Source: JBBSTY01 sp038235385 (lineage in GTDB: Bacteria > Actinomycetota > Acidimicrobiia > Acidimicrobiales > Acidimicrobilacustridaceae). Taken from it: a stretch of 8,304 nucleotides of DNA. Both the position numbers and the translations under genes were made by a program. How positions within the stretch are numbered: position 1 is the stretch's first letter; each line of letters begins with the position of its first letter. Location: NCBI GenBank assembly GCA_038235385.1, contig JBBSTY010000162.1, positions 1 through 8,304 on the forward strand, written 5' to 3'. Of the stretch, positions 1 to 5,584 are shown in pieces. The notes below the pieces were generated by a model that worked only from the letters and a program-made list of their open reading frames with translations, was not told the DNA's origin and did no database searches.

Positions 1-35
1 GACCCGGGCGTCAGCGCCCCCCCCACGCGGCGGCG

Positions 36-437
36 ATGACGCCCTTCCGACCGGCCCAGGTGGCCGAGTTGCTCGGGGTGAGCCCCGACACCATCCGGCG
101 GTGGTGCGACGACGGACGGCTGCGCACCGCCAAGACGGCGGGGGGTCACCGTTTGATCGAGGGAGCGGATCTGGCCCGCTACCTCCGTGAGCAGGAACGG
201 GCCTACGAGCCCGACTCGGTCATCGGCCAGTCGGCCCGAAACCGGCTCACCGGGATCGTCACCCGGGTCCAGCGCGACTCCCTGGTGGCCATCGTCGAGA
301 TCCACGCCGGACCGCACCGCATCGTGTCGATGATGACGAGCGAGGCGGTCGACGAGTTGGGCCTCGAGCCGGGTGACCTGGCGACGGCGGTCGTGAAGTC
401 CACCAACGTGATCGTGGAGATCCCGCCGTCGCCGTGA
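36..437 (+). CDS. HTH (MerR/excisionase-like) plus TOBE domain protein, probable molybdate/oxyanion-binding regulator
   Basis: A 133-residue protein in two parts. Residues 3-52 form a MerR/excisionase-type winged helix: AELLGVSPDTIRRWCDDGRL, then the typical TAGGHRLI turn and a DLARYLRE helix. Residues 66-129 resemble a single TOBE/Mop domain (SARNRLTGIVTRV, later EPGDLATAVVKSTNVIVEI), the fold that binds molybdate or tungstate in ModE and the Mop proteins. Small HTH-TOBE proteins of this layout are common in actinobacteria and are usually annotated as molybdopterin-binding or molybdate-responsive proteins. DNA binding and oxyanion sensing are inferred from these two domains. The ATG at 36 starts exactly at the domain. 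The frame is open to the window edge, but no other start and no clear ribosome binding site are visible upstream. The gene converges on 443-850 with a 5-base gap. No molybdate transporter is in the window, although one could lie to the left. Confidence 0.85.
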   Translation: MTPFRPAQVAELLGVSPDTIRRWCDDGRLRTAKTAGGHRLIEGADLARYLREQERAYEPDSVIGQSARNRLTGIVTRVQRDSLVAIVEIHAGPHRIVSMMTSEAVDELGLEPGDLATAVVKSTNVIVEIPPSP

Positions 438-442
438 GCGCC

Positions 443-850
443 TCAGCGCCGAGCCCGCCAGATCTGCCATGCGATCCAGCAGGTGAAGAACGAGACGACC
501 AGCATGGCGCCGAGGAGCGGTCCCCCGTTCCCGGTGAACGCCACCCAGCCGAACAGGTACAGCGTCGGGTAGACGATCCCTCCGGCGGTGAACCAGAGCA
601 GGGCGGTGGTCCATCGGCGCCCGGTCGCCAGCCCCCACGCACTGAGTCCCGAACCGACCACGACCACGATGACGTCGGCGAACACGAAGGCATCCATCAC
701 CTCGGGACTCCCCGGATCCAGCTCGAACCACCCCCGGACGGCCGGGGAGGTGGCGAGGCTCAGCCACCACAGCAGACCGAGGACGGTCTGCGCCGAGAGG
801 TAGGTGAGGGCGAACCGCTCGAGCGGCGTCCGGCCGTGGTCGACGGTCAC
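443..850 (-). CDS. Small four-helix integral membrane protein of unknown function
   Basis: A 135-residue hydrophobic protein that I do not recognise as a named family. Four membrane helices are apparent, at about residues 14-34, 53-73, 80-100 and 107-130. There is a short cytoplasmic-looking N-terminus (MTVDHGRTPLERF) and a basic end (WQIWRARR) that should stay inside. The start is GTG at 850, seven bases after the stop of the TetR gene at 858-1574, with a GGCGGGG stretch shortly upstream as a possible ribosome binding site. An ATG between the two genes is closed by a stop after two codons and is not usable. The tight spacing makes it the second cistron of the regulator's operon, so it is probably expressed with the regulator. 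A role in the same response, such as export or membrane stress, is inference from position only. Confidence 0.8.
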   Translation of the reverse strand: MTVDHGRTPLERFALTYLSAQTVLGLLWWLSLATSPAVRGWFELDPGSPEVMDAFVFADVIVVVVGSGLSAWGLATGRRWTTALLWFTAGGIVYPTLYLFGWVAFTGNGGPLLGAMLVVSFFTCWIAWQIWRARR

Positions 851-857
851 CGGCCCA

Positions 858-1574
858 TCACCCCGCCGTCACGAGGATGTGCGCCGAGCGACGGATCTGG
901 AGGTCGAAGAAGGCGTCGGGGTCGTCGATGACGCCGTGGAGCTGCCCGTGGAGCTCGAACGAGAGCGCGCCGAACAGCTGGGTCCACACGAGGAAGGCGC
1001 GTGACAGCACCGCGTCGGAGATGTCGGCCCGGGCGAGCTCGCGGATCCTGGCGAAGTCGGTGTGCACGGGACGGGGGATCGAGGTGATCGAGTCGGTCGC
1101 GATGTCGCCGCTCGCCACGCCGTCCGCGACCACGCGGATGAAGGTGAGGCTCAGTCGTTCGACGGGCTCGATGGTGGCGACCGGCGCCTGGTAACCGGGG
1201 ACGGGACTGCCGAACACGAGGTCGAAGTCGGCCGGGTTGGCGAGGGCCCATGCCCGGATCGCGTGGGCGAGGGCCATCCACCGGGTCGCGGCGCCGGCGC
1301 GGGCGCTCGCCGTCTCCGACGCCTCGGCCGCATCTGCGGCAGCCCCGAAGCCGTCGATGATGAGTGCGGTGAGCAACTCGTCGCGACTGGCGACGTACCG
1401 GTAGACCGCCGATGAGACCATGCCCAGCTCTCGAGCGACGGCGCGGAGCGAGAGTGCGGCGGCGCCGTGCTCGGCCATCTGTCGCCGCGCCGCGTCCTTG
1501 ATCTCGCGCGTGAGCTCCGCGCGGGCGCGGGCGCGCGCCGTCGGCACCCGGCTGGTCGTCTCTTCGGTGGTCAT
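858..1574 (-). CDS. TetR/AcrR family transcriptional regulator with WHG-type C-terminal domain
   Basis: A 238-residue regulator. The N-terminal three-helix DNA-binding domain spans residues about 21-70, with the recognition HTH in SLRAVARELGMVSSAVYRYV (41-60) followed by the typical S-R-D-E-L-L. The C-terminal half contains FLVWTQLFGALSFELHGQL (194-212), the W...FG..SFEL.G pattern of the TetR_C_33/WHG ligand domain. The ATG at 1574 is preferred over an in-frame start at 1664 because the family N-terminus begins here, GGAG lies just upstream, and the longer form would run through the palindromes at 1615-1681. It is divergent from the nitroreductase/SDR pair and followed by a membrane protein gene. 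With two copies of one palindrome between the divergent genes, autoregulation and control of the oxidoreductase pair is the likely job. The ligand is unknown; a hydrophobic small molecule would be usual. Confidence 0.9.
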   Translation of the reverse strand: MTTEETTSRVPTARARARAELTREIKDAARRQMAEHGAAALSLRAVARELGMVSSAVYRYVASRDELLTALIIDGFGAAADAAEASETASARAGAATRWMALAHAIRAWALANPADFDLVFGSPVPGYQAPVATIEPVERLSLTFIRVVADGVASGDIATDSITSIPRPVHTDFARIRELARADISDAVLSRAFLVWTQLFGALSFELHGQLHGVIDDPDAFFDLQIRRSAHILVTAG

Positions 1575-1592
1575 GGCTCCAGTGAACCACAT

Positions 1593-1602
1593 ACGAGAGC
1601 AG
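1593..1602. promoter_or_regulatory. Extra half-site of the TetR operator
   Basis: The ten bases ACGAGAGCAG occur here and again at 1612-1621, where they form the left half of the first full palindrome. The copies are 19 bases apart. Here the right arm is not conserved: GGGTAT replaces TGCTCT. A flanking CATAC (1590-1594) / GTATG (1605-1609) dyad surrounds it. It lies in the leader of the TetR gene, 19 bases or more upstream of its ATG, so it could be a weak third site that helps autorepression. Confidence 0.4.
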
Positions 1603-1614
1603 GGGTATGAAACG

Positions 1615-1627
1615 AGAGCAGTGCTCT
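1615..1627. promoter_or_regulatory. TetR operator O1, palindrome AGAGCA-G-TGCTCT
   Basis: A perfect 13-base dyad with six-base arms and one central base. The identical arms recur at 1668-1680, and nowhere else in the window did I see both arms together. It abuts and overlaps by one base the TTGACA -35 box of the promoter for the nitroreductase gene, and it lies between the two divergent start codons. Size and location fit a TetR dimer site. That the adjacent WHG-type TetR protein is the binder is inference. Confidence 0.65.
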
Positions 1628-1655
1628 TGACAGCTTGGACGGCCAGGTGCAGGAT
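1627..1655 (+). promoter_or_regulatory. Promoter of the nitroreductase/SDR operon
   Basis: A perfect TTGACA -35 box at 1627-1632 is followed after 17 bases by CAGGAT at 1650-1655. CAGGAT keeps the A, A and T at positions 2, 5 and 6 of a sigma-70-type -10 box. Transcription would begin near 1662, giving a leader of about 40 bases before the ATG at 1704. The two operator palindromes sit immediately upstream (O1) and just downstream of the presumed start (O2), so repressor binding would block polymerase. No equally good promoter is visible for the divergent TetR gene. Confidence 0.55.
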
Positions 1656-1666
1656 GGCCATCAACG

Positions 1667-1681
1667 GAGAGCACTGCTCTC
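1667..1681. promoter_or_regulatory. TetR operator O2, palindrome GAGAGCA-C-TGCTCTC
   Basis: A perfect 15-base dyad whose inner 13 bases match O1 with only the central base changed (C for G). It lies just after the presumed transcription start and before the ribosome binding site of the nitroreductase gene. The centres of O1 (1621) and O2 (1674) are 53 bases apart, close to five helical turns. Two bound dimers would therefore face the same side of the DNA. Confidence 0.65.
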
Positions 1682-1703
1682 GCCATCACGAAGGAGCGAG
1701 CTG

Positions 1704-2222
1704 ATGACCAGGACCACCGACGCATCGTCCATCCACACCGATCCGTTCCGTGCCCGTGGCGATGGGGATGACCCGCCGCGGTACGTGGAACCGAAGAAGG
1801 CCACCAGCGTCTTCAACCGGACCGTGACCCGACTCACCCGCATGGGGCTGAGCGTCTGGGGATCGCGGGAGCTGCAGGTGCAGGGGCGCCGGAGCGGCGA
1901 GTGGCGCACCACCCCGGTGAACCTCCTCCACCACGAGGGCCGGACCTACCTCGTGGCGCCCCGAGGAGCGACGCAGTGGGTGCGCAACCTGCGTGCCGCC
2001 GGGGGCGAGGGCCGTCTGCGCCTCGGCCGATCGGTCGATGCGTTCACCGCAACCGAGGTGGCCGATGCCGACAAGCCCGATGTCCTTCGGGCGTACCTGC
2101 AGCGGTGGAAGATGGAGGTCGGGGTGTTCTTCGACGGCATCGATGTGTCGGCCACCGATCAGGAGCTGCTCGAGATCGCCCCGGGCTACCCGGTCTTCGC
2201 CGTCGAGATCGCTCGACGCTGA
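1704..2222 (+). CDS. Deazaflavin (F420)-dependent nitroreductase family protein (FDOR/Ddn-like)
   Basis: A 172-residue protein of the family that includes mycobacterial Ddn. These enzymes use the reduced deazaflavin cofactor F420 for hydride transfer to quinones, nitro compounds and other electrophiles. The recognisable core is residues 53-98: LQVQGRRSGEWRTTPVNLL, then TYLVAPRGATQWVRNLRAAG. The G-R-x-S-G-x-x-R-x-x-P element and the APRG..QWVRNL segment are family hallmarks lining the cofactor phosphate region. Residues 1-50 are a variable N-terminus, and there is no signal peptide. The ATG at 1704 is chosen because GAAGGAG at 1690-1696 sits seven bases upstream; an earlier in-frame ATG at 1635 would put operator O2 inside the gene. 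It is the first cistron of a two-gene operon with the SDR. The substrate cannot be told from sequence, and actual F420 use is inferred from the family. Confidence 0.88.
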   Translation: MTRTTDASSIHTDPFRARGDGDDPPRYVEPKKATSVFNRTVTRLTRMGLSVWGSRELQVQGRRSGEWRTTPVNLLHHEGRTYLVAPRGATQWVRNLRAAGGEGRLRLGRSVDAFTATEVADADKPDVLRAYLQRWKMEVGVFFDGIDVSATDQELLEIAPGYPVFAVEIARR

Positions 2223-2257
2223 CCGACGCGTCGGCGGCCGCGTGGAAGAGTTGGCCG

Positions 2258-3031
2258 ATGGACGAGACGCGGCAGGTGCGCACGGCGCTGGTGCTGGGCG
2301 GCGGGAGCGACATCGGCCTGGCGATCGTTCGCCGCCTCGCCGAGCAGGGGCTGGAAGAGGTGGTGCTGGCGGGTCGTGACGCAGACGCGATCAGCGGCGC
2401 TGCCGCCGCTTCCTCCATAGGTCCGCTCGCGCTCGACGCCGTGCATGTCGTGGCGTGGGACGCGCTCGACGTCGGCGGCCACGCGACGCTGATCGAAGGG
2501 GCGACCGACCTGCTCGGATCGATCGATGTCGTCGTGTGTGCGGTCGGTCTCCTCGGCCACCACGCGGGCGCCTCGATGAGCCCGACCGATGCCGATCTCC
2601 TCCTGCGCACCAACTTCACCGGGCCGGCCACGGCGCTCTCGGCCGTCGGCCAGGCGCTGGGGCGGCAGGGGTACGGCTCGATCGTGGTGATCTCGTCCGT
2701 CGCCGGGGCCCGTGCCCGACGGTCGAACTTCGTCTACGGCTCGGCCAAGGCCGGTCTCGATGCCTACGCCCAGGGGCTCGGCGACGCGCTGATCGACACC
2801 GAGGTGCGCGTGCACGTCGTGCGCCCCGGGTTCGTGGTCTCGAAGATGACGACGGGGCTCGATCCGGCCCCCATGGCGACCACGCCCGAAGCGGTCGCGG
2901 ATGCGGTGGTGGACGCGATGGCGAGCTCCACCAACCGGATCATCTGGGTCCCGGCGCGCCTCGGACCGATGATGGCGGTGCTGCGCAACCTCCCGGCGCC
3001 GATCTGGCGCCGGATCGCCGGCGACCGCTGA
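2258..3031 (+). CDS. Short-chain dehydrogenase/reductase, DprE2-like (decaprenylphosphoryl-2-keto-ribose reductase type)
   Basis: A 257-residue Rossmann-fold SDR. The nucleotide-binding motif is LGGGSDIG (13-20), with AGRD after strand 2. Asn119 and Ser147 (in ISSVAG) accompany the YGSAK catalytic pair Tyr160/Lys164, followed by VRPGFV (188-193). The whole line-up recalls mycobacterial DprE2 (Rv3791), which reduces the 2-keto intermediate made by DprE1 to decaprenylphosphoryl-arabinose for cell-wall arabinan. Shared features are the LLG segment after strand 4, the SS.AG.R.RR.NFVYGS.KAGLD block and the W.PA....MM.VLR..P...R C-terminus. The symbol is withheld because no DprE1 is present and other SDRs share this signature. 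The ATG at 2258 has GGAAGAG (2244-2250) seven bases upstream and starts 35 bases after the nitroreductase gene, so the two are probably one operon under the TetR operators. Confidence 0.87.
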   Translation: MDETRQVRTALVLGGGSDIGLAIVRRLAEQGLEEVVLAGRDADAISGAAAASSIGPLALDAVHVVAWDALDVGGHATLIEGATDLLGSIDVVVCAVGLLGHHAGASMSPTDADLLLRTNFTGPATALSAVGQALGRQGYGSIVVISSVAGARARRSNFVYGSAKAGLDAYAQGLGDALIDTEVRVHVVRPGFVVSKMTTGLDPAPMATTPEAVADAVVDAMASSTNRIIWVPARLGPMMAVLRNLPAPIWRRIAGDR

Positions 3032-3050
3032 GCGGCCGGACGGGCCGGCT
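3031..3050. terminator. Possible bidirectional terminator hairpin between convergent genes
   Basis: The bases from the last base of the SDR stop codon can fold as AGC-GGCC / GGCC-G-GCT: seven pairs, one bulged G at 3047, loop GGACG. It fills almost the whole 22-base gap between two convergent genes, a typical terminator place. No T-run follows on either strand, so this is a weak call. Confidence 0.35.
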
Positions 3051-3053
3051 GGT

Positions 3054-3650
3054 TCAGCGGATCGCCGCGTGGGCGGTGTGCAGCAGCTCGTCGGTGACGA
3101 CCGATCGGTCGGCTCCGTTCACGACGACGAGATCAGCGGCGCTGCGGAGCAACCCGGTGATCAGCATCGTGATGACGAAGGAGTCGCGGGTCGGATCGCT
3201 CGCCGTGACGAGTTCGTCGACGATGGTGCCGAGCGTGGCGTAGAGGTGGCGGTGGCCGGCGGCGATGTCGGCGTGGGCCTGGTCGGTGAGCGAGGACATC
3301 TCCGATGCGGCGGTCACCATCGCCTGGTGCTCCGGCGCGGTGAGGTACCCGAGGTGGAGCCGGAGCCACGCGTCGAGACGATCGGACGCAGGCACGCTGC
3401 GGGCGACGATCTCGTCGCTGGCCTCCTGCAGCGGCGCCAGCTCCGTGCGGAACCACGCGGCGAGGATGTGGCCCTTGTCGGGGAAGTAGCGGTACAGCGA
3501 GTTGCGGGCCAGGCCCACCTCGGCGGCGATGGTGGCCAGGCTCACCTGGCTCACGCCACGTTCGGCGAACAGGCGCGACGCGGCGGCGATGACCGCCGCC
3601 TCCTGCTGCTCGATGTGTTCGGCGACGGTGTCCGCCGTGATCTTCGGCAC
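3054..3650 (-). CDS. TetR family transcriptional regulator, last cistron of an ABC transporter operon
   Basis: A 198-residue regulator with a clear N-terminal TetR HTH: AASRLFAERGVSQVSLATIAAEVGLARNSLYRYFPDKGHIL, residues 23-63. The recognition helix is about 45-57. The remaining 130 residues are a helical ligand/dimer domain that I cannot assign to a subfamily. The start is GTG at 3650, three bases after the stop of the ATPase gene (3654), so translation is probably coupled to it; no strong ribosome binding site is seen. It converges on the SDR gene across 22 bases. Lying as the third cistron behind a permease and an ATPase, it most likely represses that operon, with the tandem dyads at 5514-5550 as its best candidate sites. 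A role in sensing the transporter's substrate is inference. Confidence 0.88.
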   Translation of the reverse strand: MPKITADTVAEHIEQQEAAVIAAASRLFAERGVSQVSLATIAAEVGLARNSLYRYFPDKGHILAAWFRTELAPLQEASDEIVARSVPASDRLDAWLRLHLGYLTAPEHQAMVTAASEMSSLTDQAHADIAAGHRHLYATLGTIVDELVTASDPTRDSFVITMLITGLLRSAADLVVVNGADRSVVTDELLHTAHAAIR

Positions 3651-3653
3651 GGC

Positions 3654-4370
3654 TCAGACCGTACCGCCGACGCGTTCGGCATCGGCACCGACGCCACCTG
3701 GTGCGCGGTCGATCCGACCGCCGGCGAGGTGGTACCGGGGTACCTCGTGCGGGAGCTGGCCGACGTTGTGGGTGACGATGACGGTGGCGACGTCGTCGGC
3801 TTCGGCGCCGGCGACGAGCATCGCCATCACTTGGCGGCCGCGGTCATCGTCGAGCGCGGCGGTCGGTTCGTCGGCGAGCAGCACGGCCGGACGGTTCATC
3901 AGGGCGCGGGCGATCCCGACGCGCTGTCGCTCGCCGCCCGAGAGCTGCGCCGGGCGACTTCCGGCGCGGTCGGTGAGTCCGACGACGTCGAGGAGCGCGT
4001 GCGCTCGGGTGCGGGCGTCGCGGTCGAGATGACCCTCGATGTGCGCGACGAGCTCGATCTGTTCGAGCGCGGTGAGCGACGGGAAGAGGTTGGGGCTCTG
4101 GAACACCAGCCCGACGGACGTACCGCGGAGGCGCGTGCGAGCCGATCGTTTCAGGTCGGTCGTGTCGGTGCCGTCGATGACGACCCGGCCCGAATCAGCC
4201 GGCCGGAGCAACCCGGCGACTGCGAGCAGCGTGGACTTGCCCGATCCCGAGGCACCGGAGACGGCGACGACCTCACCGGCCGCGACCTCGAGCGATGCGC
4301 CGTCGAGGATCGTGAGGGTTTCGGTGCCGTCCGGCACCCGGACGACGATGGATTCCAGGACGAGGCTCAT
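3654..4370 (-). CDS. ABC transporter ATP-binding protein (MacB/LolD/DevA-like)
   Basis: A 238-residue nucleotide-binding subunit with every catalytic motif intact: Walker A GASGSGKST (39-47), Q-loop Gln91 in VFQSPNLFPSLTALEQIEL, signature LSGGERQR (143-150), Walker B VLLADEPTAALD (163-174, catalytic Glu168) and switch His201 in VTHN. The VFQ...LFP.LTALEQI pattern and the length place it in the MacB/LolD/DevA group, which works with FtsX-fold permeases in export or mechanotransmission. The ATG at 4370 overlaps the permease stop as ATGA, so permease and ATPase are translationally coupled and almost certainly partners at the cytoplasmic membrane. A longer upstream extension of the reading frame exists but lies entirely inside the permease gene and is rejected. 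The substrate is unknown. Confidence 0.93.
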   Translation of the reverse strand: MSLVLESIVVRVPDGTETLTILDGASLEVAAGEVVAVSGASGSGKSTLLAVAGLLRPADSGRVVIDGTDTTDLKRSARTRLRGTSVGLVFQSPNLFPSLTALEQIELVAHIEGHLDRDARTRAHALLDVVGLTDRAGSRPAQLSGGERQRVGIARALMNRPAVLLADEPTAALDDDRGRQVMAMLVAGAEADDVATVIVTHNVGQLPHEVPRYHLAGGRIDRAPGGVGADAERVGGTV

Positions 4371-5476
4371 GAGTCTGCTCCCAGGGAGATGATCGGGTCG
4401 ACGCTGGTGACCCGACGGATGGCGACCAGGCTCCCGATCATGCCGAGCACGACGAGGGTTCCTGCGGACGTGAGCACCGGGCCGGCCTGGAGACTGAACG
4501 GCACGCCGGATCCGACGAGTTGCCCGAGGCCGACGGCGACGGCGACCCCGACCCCGGTTGCGGCCACGAGGACCACCGCGAGTTGGCCGAGTGCGTCGCG
4601 CAGGACGTAGATGTTCGACGCCCCGAGCGCCTTCAGCAGGCCGATCTGGCGCGTTCGCTGGATGGTCCAGACGGTGAAGAAGGCGCCGACGATCAAGGCG
4701 GAGATCAGGAGCAGGAACCCGGTGATGAGGCTCATCGTCGCCGTCTCCGCCGCGTAGCCCGGTGAGCCGGCGTACGCGGCGTCCTTGGTCTCGGTCGCCG
4801 TGTCCGCGGCTGCATCGATCTGGTCGAACGAATCGATGACGGTGGGATCGTCCGAGCGGATGGCGATGGCCGAGAACCGGCCGTTGGCCGACGGGCCGTA
4901 GACGAGGTTCTGCCACACCTCGAGCGAGGAGAACGCCAGGTCGACGTGACCGTAGGACCCGCCGTAGGTGAAGCCGAGGATCGGCAACGTGACGTCGGGA
5001 CCCACCACCGTCAGCTCGTCGCCCTCCTTCAAGCCGTCCTTGCGCAGCTCCTCGCTGAGGACGAGTCCGGGCGGACCGGCGAGCGCGGCACGCGCCCGGT
5101 CATCGGGGGCGAGGAAGCTGTCGGGCGGGGTGCCGAACAACGCGAAGTCGACGGTGTTGCCGTCGGACGTGCGGGCGTTGAAGAACGAGACCCCGAGCGG
5201 TGCGACCTCGAGCGAGGATCCGTCCGCGCCGGCGGCATCGGTCCACGGCTGGAGGTTCGTGGGGGTCAGCGACGACCGGCTGAAGCTGTGCTGGGCACCG
5301 GGTTGGAGCGCCAGGTCGGTGAGCGGGAGACCTCGCAGGCCCGAGATGCCGTCGTCGACGAGCCCCGAGGCCAGGCCCGAGAGCAGGGTCGTGAGCAGGG
5401 CGACGAGGCTGATGACCACGCCGACGAGGACGAAGCGTCCCCTCGCGACGCGTAGATCTCTCCAGGCCAGGAACAC
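4367..5476 (-). CDS. ABC transporter permease, FtsX/DevC-like
   Basis: A 369-residue permease with FtsX/MacB topology. One membrane helix lies near residues 15-38, after a basic cytoplasmic start (MFLAWRDLRVARGRF). An extracytoplasmic domain of about 200 residues (40-245) follows, then three helices at about 248-270, 296-318 and 333-355. Between helices 2 and 3 lies the conserved RTRQIGLLKALGASNIYVLRDALGQ (274-298), the coupling helix that contacts the ATPase. The GTG at 5476 is chosen because AGAGGAG (5485-5491) stands eight bases upstream and the product then begins in the style of DevC-type permeases. A TTG at 5509 would put that ribosome binding site inside the gene. It heads the permease-ATPase-TetR operon. 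A homodimer with two ATPase subunits is expected. No membrane-fusion adaptor gene is visible, as is usual in single-membrane bacteria. Confidence 0.88.
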   Translation of the reverse strand: MFLAWRDLRVARGRFVLVGVVISLVALLTTLLSGLASGLVDDGISGLRGLPLTDLALQPGAQHSFSRSSLTPTNLQPWTDAAGADGSSLEVAPLGVSFFNARTSDGNTVDFALFGTPPDSFLAPDDRARAALAGPPGLVLSEELRKDGLKEGDELTVVGPDVTLPILGFTYGGSYGHVDLAFSSLEVWQNLVYGPSANGRFSAIAIRSDDPTVIDSFDQIDAAADTATETKDAAYAGSPGYAAETATMSLITGFLLLISALIVGAFFTVWTIQRTRQIGLLKALGASNIYVLRDALGQLAVVLVAATGVGVAVAVGLGQLVGSGVPFSLQAGPVLTSAGTLVVLGMIGSLVAIRRVTSVDPIISLGADS

Positions 5477-5513
5477 GATGGCGACTCCTCTATGTCGAAC
5501 GCCTGCCAACTTG

Positions 5514-5528
5514 CCGACGGGGTGTCGT
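5514..5528. promoter_or_regulatory. Tandem TetR-type operator, copy A
   Basis: The 15 bases here match copy B (5536-5550) at 12 positions and share the core CGAC-R-GGGTGTCG. The inner dyad is CGAC-ggggt-GTCG. It covers the presumed transcription start of the permease operon, just downstream of the TATGAT box on the minus strand. The centres of copies A and B are 22 bases apart, about two helical turns. The bound protein is inferred to be the TetR regulator encoded at the end of this operon. Confidence 0.55.
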
Positions 5529-5529
5529 C

Positions 5530-5558
5530 ATCATAGCGACAGGGTGTCGCGATCACAC
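5530..5558 (-). promoter_or_regulatory. Promoter of the permease-ATPase-TetR operon
   Basis: On the minus strand a TATGAT box (5530-5535, five of six matches to TATAAT) is preceded after a 17-base spacer by GTGTGA (5553-5558), a weak -35 with three matches. Transcription would start near 5523, about 47 bases before the GTG. Operator copy B fills the spacer and copy A covers the start point, a typical repressor layout. Confidence 0.5.
5536..5550. promoter_or_regulatory. Tandem TetR-type operator, copy B (GCGACA-ggg-TGTCGC)
   Basis: A perfect dyad with six-base arms and a GGG centre; AT (5533-5534) and AT (5552-5553) extend the symmetry after one mismatch. It sits exactly between the -35 and -10 boxes of the permease operon, as TetR/QacR-type operators often do. 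A further half-site, TGTCGC, is at 5576-5581 but lacks the second arm. Confidence 0.6.
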
Positions 5559-5584
5559 CTCGGGCCGCGGTTCGGTGTCGCTCG

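Noticed and set aside
1575..1703. Longer versions of the two divergent genes, starting at 1664 (-) and 1635 (+)
   Set aside because: They would overlap each other and swallow the promoter and operator palindromes. The family N-termini and ribosome binding sites support 1574 and 1704.
2223..2234. Perfect 12-base palindrome CCGACGCGTCGG right after the nitroreductase stop
   Set aside because: At this GC content several 12-base palindromes are expected by chance in 8 kb. It has no second copy, and it is poorly placed for an operator or a hairpin with a usable loop.
1901..2257. N-terminal extension of the SDR reading frame
   Set aside because: It runs through the nitroreductase gene in another frame and gives arginine/proline-rich nonsense. 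The ATG at 2258 has a good ribosome binding site and begins at the Rossmann fold.
3069..4610. A 513-codon open frame on the + strand
   Set aside because: It lies antisense to the TetR, ATPase and part of the permease genes, all of which have intact family motifs. Its translation is low-complexity (G, R, D, E rich) as expected for a high-GC shadow frame.
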